Assembly (NCBI GenBank): GCA_905235515.1
Contig: CAJOLV010000011.1
Span: forward strand, 1 to 38,115
DNA length: 38,115 bases
DNA from: an uncultured Bacilli bacterium
GTDB lineage: Bacteria > Bacillota_I > Bacilli_A > RFN20 > CAG-826
Reading direction: 5' to 3'
In this document: one piece after another, positions 33,320 through 38,115 of the stretch
Numbering within the stretch: position 1 is the first letter of the stretch
Layout: each line of letters begins with the position of its first letter
Notes under the pieces: model-generated
What the model was told of the DNA's origin: nothing
Seen by the model: only the letters and a program-made list of their open reading frames with translations
Databases searched by the model: none
Program-made: the position numbers and the translations under genes

Positions 33320-33745
33320 TTATTTAGCTTTTTCTTCTACTGCTGGTTGAGCTTCCACTTCTTCTTTCTTTTCTTCCGCTGGTTTTGAAGCAGCATCTTC
33401 TCTTTGGCAAATCATAATAATGTTAAGGATTGCACCAACGATGAAGAATGGGTTTTCACCAAGAACACCAAAGACGATACAAACGATATGTGGAGTTTTA
33501 TCATCTGGGTTACTCTCCATACGTTTGAATTGAACGCTAGTGACGATTAAGGTTACTAAGGCGAGGATGCCAAGCACTAAGAATCTCGCAAATTGATTAA
33601 AATAATGAGATGGATCGCCACCTTCTTTGAGGCCCTCAACAATACCTAAGATGAGGAAAAGAGCTGTTAACCCTAAAAATAGAGGAACTAAAATAATAGC
33701 AATAATTTTTGCTACCTTATACATGACTTCTGCAGTTTTTTTCAT
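33320..33745 (-). CDS. Small membrane protein with charged C-terminal tail
   Basis: 141 residues. Three hydrophobic segments (about 13-36, 50-68 and 84-110) are followed by a hydrophilic Glu/Lys/Ala tail (AASKPAEEKKEEVEAQPAVEEKAK). No family recognised. AAAGGAAG precedes the ATG. It is flanked by terminators on both sides, so it is probably monocistronic. The tail is a low-complexity type common in Mollicute-like genomes. Confidence 0.75.
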   Translation of the reverse strand: MKKTAEVMYKVAKIIAIILVPLFLGLTALFLILGIVEGLKEGGDPSHYFNQFARFLVLGILALVTLIVTSVQFKRMESNPDDKTPHIVCIVFGVLGENPFFIVGAILNIIMICQREDAASKPAEEKKEEVEAQPAVEEKAK

Positions 33746-33801
33746 AATTCTTACTTCCTTTCAACATTAATATTCTTATCTTAATATTATTAAAACGCAA
33801 G

Positions 33802-33833
33802 AAAAAACCAGTGCGATACGATAATCACACTGG
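33802..33833 (-). terminator. Terminator of the SPFH operon
   Basis: A 10-bp stem (33808-33817 and 33824-33833, one G-U) with a 6-nt loop, followed on the minus strand by T6. Confidence 0.85.
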
Positions 33834-33847
33834 CGATGAGGAATCAA

Positions 33848-34774
33848 TTATTCCTTATTCACTTCTTTAATTACAGAGGCTAAGGAACCAATTTTTTCTA
33901 AATTATTTGGTAAGAAGATTTTAGTGGCTTTACCATCCGCCATTTTGGCGAGGGCTTCATAATAACGGAGTTTTAAAGCTGCTTCATTTGGTTTAGATTC
34001 ATTAATCATCTTTAAGCCTTCTGCTTCGGCTTCTTTAACCATTTTAATGGAATCAGATTCCGCTTTTTTAATTTGTCTTAATGATTCCGCTTCACCTTCG
34101 GCGCGGAGAATCGCCATTTGTTTATCGGCTTCAGCTTTTAAGATAGCAGATTGTTTCTCACCTTCCGCGACGAGAATGGCAGATTGTTTTTGACCTTCAG
34201 CGAGTAAGATTTTCTCTCTTTTCTCACGTTCCGCTCTCATTTGTTTTTCCATCGCTTCGCGAATGTCTTTTGGCGGGAGAATGTTTTTCACTTCCACACG
34301 ATTGACTTTAATACCCCAAGGATCGGTCGCTTCATCTAAGATTTTTCTCATCTTTTCATTGATGATTTCTCGAGAGGTTAAGCATTCATCGAGGGCTAAT
34401 TCACCGATGATATTTCTTAAGGTTGTCGCGCTTAAGTAATTAATTGCGCTCATTGGGTTTTCCACACCATAGGCATATAATTTAGCGTCAGTAACAACGA
34501 AGAACACTACTGTATCAATTTGCATGGTGACGTTATCTTTAGTAATAACGCTTTGTGGTTCGAAGTCTTTAACTTGTTCTTTCATTGAGACTCTTAGAGC
34601 GATTCTATCAAAGAATGGGAGTAACATGTGGATACCAACACCCCATGTTGTGCGATAGGCACCAAGTCTTTCAACGATGACTTTTTCGGTTTGTTTGACG
34701 ATTTTAATGTTGCAGATCAAGATAATTAAGAGAACGAATACTACAACAGAGACGATAATAATGAATGGTAACAT
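33848..34774 (-). CDS. SPFH/band 7 (stomatin-like) protein
   Basis: 308 residues. One N-terminal membrane helix (3-24), the SPFH domain (~28-185, with VVERLGAYRTTWGVGIHMLLPFFD split by the core strands), then a long coiled coil (~175-270). The coil carries near-repeats of the form EGQKQSAIL / EGEKQSAIL / EADKQMAIL / EGEAESL. It is the stomatin/QmcA class that forms ring-shaped membrane scaffolds, usually with an NfeD partner. The NfeD gene is just upstream with a 1-bp gap. GAGGAA precedes the ATG. Confidence 0.92.
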   Translation of the reverse strand: MLPFIIIVSVVVFVLLIILICNIKIVKQTEKVIVERLGAYRTTWGVGIHMLLPFFDRIALRVSMKEQVKDFEPQSVITKDNVTMQIDTVVFFVVTDAKLYAYGVENPMSAINYLSATTLRNIIGELALDECLTSREIINEKMRKILDEATDPWGIKVNRVEVKNILPPKDIREAMEKQMRAEREKREKILLAEGQKQSAILVAEGEKQSAILKAEADKQMAILRAEGEAESLRQIKKAESDSIKMVKEAEAEGLKMINESKPNEAALKLRYYEALAKMADGKATKIFLPNNLEKIGSLASVIKEVNKE

Positions 34775-34775
34775 T

Positions 34776-35222
34776 TTATTTTTCCTCGACTTTCTTGACG
34801 GTTAATTTATTGCCATTGACCGCCACAACTTCAATAATATCATTTTCAATGATTTTGTCATCTTTATTAACTGGGATAGCAGTCCAACTAACATCACCAA
34901 TTTTCACTGCGCCAGGCTTGAAGAGAGTGATATCTTCAATCACATATCCTCTTTTACCAACATAGCTATCAACATTAGTGCGGTAATTGTTTCTTTTCAT
35001 ATATTTCCTTAATATTGGTCTTAAGGCGAATAATGTCGCTAAAGCGATGACTACAAAGACAATTACCTCAATCCACCAGGAAATCCCGGGAATAAAGGAG
35101 ATGATAAGGGCCACTAAGGCGCCGAATGAGAACCAAATAGAGACTAATGCTGGACCCATTGCTTCAATAACTAGCATGATGACAAACAGAGCTAGCCAGA
35201 CAATCCACATATAAGATTCCAT
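34776..35222 (-). CDS. NfeD-like membrane protein
   Basis: 148 residues. Three transmembrane segments (about 4-25, 28-45 and 48-68), then a C-terminal OB-fold domain (~85-148) with YVGKRGYVIEDITLFKPGAVKIGDVSWTA, typical of short NfeD proteins without the protease domain. It pairs with the SPFH protein encoded next; the known partnership is membrane domain organisation. It follows the 35225-35596 gene by 2 bp. Confidence 0.88.
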   Translation of the reverse strand: MESYMWIVWLALFVIMLVIEAMGPALVSIWFSFGALVALIISFIPGISWWIEVIVFVVIALATLFALRPILRKYMKRNNYRTNVDSYVGKRGYVIEDITLFKPGAVKIGDVSWTAIPVNKDDKIIENDIIEVVAVNGNKLTVKKVEEK

Positions 35223-35224
35223 AA

Positions 35225-35596
35225 CTATTTTTGTCCTCCTTTCGTATTAATGATTAAGATATTTTCAATACTATCCCATTTTGTTTCAAATTGGATAGGT
35301 GTTTTGCCAAGAGCGAGCCCGAGTTCTTCTGCGATTTGTTTTAATAACAATGTCGATGAGATTCTCGCAAAACTCTTATGCGTTTCTAAATTGAGCAAGC
35401 AACATTCATCTAAGACACCAGATTCCACGACGTCTTTTGTTAATGGTTTGATGATGACATTTTTATCTTCATCCATCCCCACTTGTACTTTGTAGGCAAA
35501 GTCTAGTGGATACATCGCTGTGGTGTTTAAGGTAATGTTATTGGAGTATAAAGAGGCGACACCATTTCTCTCTTTAACATTAAACCATTTAATCAT
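35225..35596 (-). CDS. Conserved-looking protein of unknown function, first in the SPFH operon
   Basis: 123 residues from ATG 35596, which has GGAGATAAAACT before it; the longer reading from 35647 lies in the leader. Soluble, mixed alpha/beta, with VQVGMDEDKNVIIKPLTKD and a helical second half (LLLKQIAEELGLAL). An N-terminal beta-strand block loosely recalls AbrB or single-strand-binding folds, but I cannot assign a family. It shares the operon with NfeD and SPFH genes, so a regulatory or partner role is possible. Confidence 0.65.
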   Translation of the reverse strand: MIKWFNVKERNGVASLYSNNITLNTTAMYPLDFAYKVQVGMDEDKNVIIKPLTKDVVESGVLDECCLLNLETHKSFARISSTLLLKQIAEELGLALGKTPIQFETKWDSIENILIINTKGGQK

Positions 35597-35713
35597 AGTT
35601 TTATCTCCTTTCACCATAATAATACATAAAAATACATAACAACACAATAGAAATCGAAAAAAACGTATTTCAATATTAAATATTAAATAATTATTAAGGA
35701 TTTATATAATAAA

Positions 35714-35741
35714 ACACACCTACAACAATGTATAAGTGTGT
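35714..35741 (-). terminator. Terminator of the DUF4097 gene
   Basis: Stem ACACAC/GTGTGT (35714-35719 and 35736-35741), with a T-rich but interrupted run on the minus strand. Moderate quality. Confidence 0.5.
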
Positions 35742-35769
35742 ATTATTTCTTGAATTATTATTAATTTTG

Positions 35770-36732
35770 TTACAAAACCTTGATGTTAATGTCACCAGTT
35801 GATGTTTCAATAGAGCAAGTTCCATGTCCTTCTATCGAAGCTGGAATAGATATTTTTCCAGTGCTTGATTTAGCAGTGAAAATCTTGCCAGTCAGTAAAG
35901 TCCCTTTGATATCTCCTGTTGAAGCTTTTAAGGTAATCACATTCGCATCACATCTATCAATTTCGATATCTCCGGTGGAGGATTTAAGGTCAATATCTTG
36001 AGAGGCAATAACATTTTTTAAAGACATATCGCCAGTTGATGTTTTTGCTTTTACGTTTTTTGCATTAATATCAATGAGTTCAATATGACCAGTAGATCCA
36101 CCAGTTGAATAATTGATTTCAACATCGTTTTCCACATTAAATTTTTCAAGTTTTATGTCTCCTGTGGAAGCACTCATAGTGACACTTTTGGGATTAATAC
36201 CATATAAATAGGCATCGCCTGTTGAAACTTTAATGTTAATAGAATCCAAAACATTAGCTTTAACATTAATGTTACCAGTGCTTTGATTTATGGTGAGATT
36301 ATTAAATGTGTAATTGTCTGGAATTAATACATTGCCAGTCGAATTTTTAATATCTAAATTCGCGTATGAACCCGCTGGTAAATAGATGGTAGTCTTTAAA
36401 TTAAATGGAATAAAATTAAAGACGCGTTCATACCATTTACGATCATCTCGTTGAGTAATATTTAAAGTATTTTCACTAACGGAGACTTCGTGATGAATCT
36501 TTTTACTTTCTTTAATCACCACTTTCTTTTCTGTTCCTTCAGAAACTTTAAATTCAATATCAGAGATATCAACATCAAATTTGAAGTTTGCGAAATCTTG
36601 GTCGCTTAAATCATATTCTTCGTTAACAATTTCAAACTTGTTAGCCTTTGTAAGACCAATCGCGAAGATAGTTCCTCCTGCCACCAAAAGAGCGGAACCA
36701 GTAATAATAGCCACTAAAATAATCGGTTTCAT
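35770..36732 (-). CDS. DUF4097-family protein with STGD repeats
   Basis: 320 residues. One N-terminal membrane helix (~4-27) anchors an outer beta-solenoid. From about residue 130 the motif S/T-T-G-D/N-I recurs roughly every 19-23 residues (nine or more times), which gives the stacked turns typical of DUF4097 (LiaG/YvlB-like) proteins. These are often part of envelope-stress regulons, with regulators nearby; none is seen here. GGGAGAA precedes the ATG. A perfect palindrome lies between its -35 and -10, so repression by a dimeric regulator is likely. Confidence 0.85.
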   Translation of the reverse strand: MKPIILVAIITGSALLVAGGTIFAIGLTKANKFEIVNEEYDLSDQDFANFKFDVDISDIEFKVSEGTEKKVVIKESKKIHHEVSVSENTLNITQRDDRKWYERVFNFIPFNLKTTIYLPAGSYANLDIKNSTGNVLIPDNYTFNNLTINQSTGNINVKANVLDSINIKVSTGDAYLYGINPKSVTMSASTGDIKLEKFNVENDVEINYSTGGSTGHIELIDINAKNVKAKTSTGDMSLKNVIASQDIDLKSSTGDIEIDRCDANVITLKASTGDIKGTLLTGKIFTAKSSTGKISIPASIEGHGTCSIETSTGDINIKVL

Positions 36733-36773
36733 AAATAATTATTCTCCCTTCTTCATAAATGGGGCTTTTAATT

Positions 36774-36803
36774 ATTTTACAACCTTTAAAGGTTATAAAA
36801 CAA
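36774..36803 (-). promoter_or_regulatory. DUF4097 promoter with palindromic operator in the spacer
   Basis: Minus strand: -35 TTGTTT (36798-36803), 18-bp spacer, -10 TAAAAT (36774-36779). The spacer contains the perfect 14-bp palindrome AACCTTTAAAGGTT (36781-36794). A dimer bound there would block or retune the promoter. Confidence 0.6.
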
Positions 36804-36930
36804 GAAAGGGAGATTGTGAATATTTGATTTTTCAAAAGACAATTGTATCTAAATTCTTAACCCGTAGATTAGTAAACTTTTTGGCTTTTTTTCACCTTTT
36901 GTTGGCATGTTATACCCCTATAACAGGCGA
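36804..36930. other. Gene-free gap between the DUF4097 gene and the MATE gene
   Basis: About 125 bp of AT-rich sequence with no convincing gene or repeat. The reading frame crossing it on the plus strand (36581-37099) runs antisense to real genes at both ends. Confidence 0.5.
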
Positions 36931-36957
36931 AAGAAAAGCATCTCGACAAAGAGACGC
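36931..36957 (-). terminator. Terminator of the MATE gene
   Basis: Stem GCGTCTC/GAGATGC (36938-36944 and 36951-36957, one G-U) with a 6-nt loop, then TTTTCTT on the minus strand. Confidence 0.75.
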
Positions 36958-36975
36958 CTTAATATATGGTTACAA

Positions 36976-38115
36976 TTACATTTCTCGGTTTTTTGATGAT
37001 TTAATTTTCTTTAAATTTAAATACAAAATTAGAGTAGAGGCGATTGCCGTTAATATTTCCGCTATAGGGAATGCCCACCACACAATGTTCACGGCATAAT
37101 TTGAACGGATCAAAAGTAAAGCAAATGGCACCAGGAAGATAATCAGCCTAAGCAAAGAAATCAAGAGAGGTTCAAATGATTTCCGATATGCCTGCAGTAT
37201 TCCTTGTATCGCCAGAGAAAAGCCCATAAACACATAGCTGATCGATGCGATTCTTATGGATGTTTGGCACAAAGAGATGATTTGTTCCTTGTTCTCCCCT
37301 GTGGTGGTTAGACCAAACAAATTGGATATTGGCTTGGTTAAAGACTCAAACAATATGGTAACAGTCAAAGCAACTATAACCGTGTCGATGATACCCCATG
37401 TCATGCATTCCTTTATTCTTTTCGAATCTCCTAAGCCGATATTAAATGAAAGCAAAGAAATGATTGTGTTGCTCAGTCCAAAGCAGGAAAATAACGCAAT
37501 TTGCTGAATCTTATAATAAATCCCATAGGTGCCAATAATCAAATCCGCTTGAGGATTCAAAGAAAAGACCCTGATCATTACGAACATATTGATTGATAGC
37601 AAACCCTGCATCAGCATTGCCGCCCACCCCACCTTGTATATTTGCAAAATAACGGAAGCATTTGGAATGATGTCTTTAAGATTGTGTTTATTTAAGAAAT
37701 AATGAAAACATATGGCTGTAGCTAATGAAGCAATCTGCCCAATTACTGTAGCATAAGCAGCACCTGCAACACCCATTTTTAGCGGATAGATGAAAACATA
37801 ATCCAAAACGATATTGATGGCGGCGCCAACAACCTGAGCGACCGTCGAATGTACAGTCTTCCCCGTAGCCTGTAGGAATCTCTCGAACACGCTGAAACCA
37901 ATCGCTCCAAAAGAAAATATAGTGACGATTTTTAGATACTCGCTGCCTAACCGGATTATTTCCGCATCATCGGTTTGAATGGATAAGAACCACTTTGAAC
38001 CGAATAATCCGAAAACCAAAAAAATGATATATAAAACAAAGCCCAAGAAAATTCCGTTGCCTAATGTCAAACCGCTTTTCTTTTGGTCATTTTCCCCTAA
38101 CGCTCTCGAAAGTAA
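36976..38115 (-). CDS. MATE family efflux transporter (partial, 5' end beyond window)
   Basis: At least 379 residues are in frame to the window edge. The open frame continues upstream of the TTG at 38070, reading LLSRALGENDQKKSG, which matches the SRALGxxx loop after TM2/TM3 of MATE proteins, so the real start lies outside. About ten membrane segments remain, with the mid-protein duplication visible (GDSKRIKECMTWG repeats the loop pattern). MATE proteins export drugs or metabolites by Na+ or H+ antiport. Codons use more G/C at third positions than the neighbours, a hint of separate origin. Confidence 0.9.
   Translation of the reverse strand, partial: LLSRALGENDQKKSGLTLGNGIFLGFVLYIIFLVFGLFGSKWFLSIQTDDAEIIRLGSEYLKIVTIFSFGAIGFSVFERFLQATGKTVHSTVAQVVGAAINIVLDYVFIYPLKMGVAGAAYATVIGQIASLATAICFHYFLNKHNLKDIIPNASVILQIYKVGWAAMLMQGLLSINMFVMIRVFSLNPQADLIIGTYGIYYKIQQIALFSCFGLSNTIISLLSFNIGLGDSKRIKECMTWGIIDTVIVALTVTILFESLTKPISNLFGLTTTGENKEQIISLCQTSIRIASISYVFMGFSLAIQGILQAYRKSFEPLLISLLRLIIFLVPFALLLIRSNYAVNIVWWAFPIAEILTAIASTLILYLNLKKIKSSKNREM

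Noticed and set aside
1-38115. Mycoplasma genetic code (TGA as Trp)
   Set aside because: TGA ends mutS2 and ileS with correct C-termini, and Trp is encoded by TGG in full-length proteins.

Overview
The window is a stretch of AT-rich chromosome, mostly housekeeping. It comes from a low-GC Gram-positive relative of the Mollicutes or basal Bacilli (Acholeplasma / Izemoplasma / RF39 / Erysipelotrichia-like). This placement is an inference. It rests on the AT-rich codon use, MutS2 with RNase HIII, a type II signal peptidase beside lipoproteins, a very short division cluster (mraZ-rsmH-small membrane protein-ftsA-ftsZ) with no murein genes, and surface proteins with bacterial Ig-like domains. TGA is used as a stop (mutS2, ileS) and long genes read through cleanly, so the standard bacterial code applies, not the Mycoplasma code.

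Layout. 1-226: tRNA-Arg(UCU) with encoded CCA, its own promoter and terminator (minus). 227-6021 (minus): mutS2, uvrC and a two-gene ABC exporter. 6069-6980 (plus): RNase HIII, divergent from mutS2; both genes look leaderless. 6981-7315: a GC-richer island with a 22-residue hydrophobic peptide, an overlapping upstream ORF and a convergent short antisense RNA, which looks like a type I toxin-antitoxin locus. 7316-13589 (minus): secreted endonuclease I lipoprotein, ileS, lspA, rluD. 13680-17969 (minus): mraZ (with MraZ boxes), rsmH, an FtsL-like protein, a terminator, then ftsA-ftsZ from a separate promoter. 18125-22582 (minus): pheS, pheT, yceD-like, DJ-1-like.

22757-26317 (plus): a lipoprotein, a frameshifted gene remnant, an oxidative-stress/metal operon (glutathione peroxidase, OhrR-type regulator with two cysteines, CDF transporter) and a short HipA-like kinase. 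26384-29569 (minus): a 1061-residue multi-domain surface protein with a Gly-Cys/TM/basic C-terminal tail, preceded by a gene-free stretch with structured elements. 29904-31231 (minus): acyltransferase and membrane protein. 31315-32082 (plus): inositol monophosphatase. 32128-36732 (minus): a protein of six near-identical 16-residue repeats, a YwaF-type membrane protein, an unknown membrane protein, an SPFH/NfeD operon and a DUF4097 protein with a palindrome inside its promoter. 36976-38115 (minus): a MATE transporter cut by the window edge.

The genes connect in several ways. LspA would mature the lipoproteins encoded here. OhrR probably controls the peroxidase and CDF operon through tandem palindromes. 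MraZ probably represses its own cluster. The most novel-looking items are the toxin-like island at 7046-7280, the repeat protein at 32128-32469, the structured RNA candidate at 29834-29897 and the run of leaderless starts.
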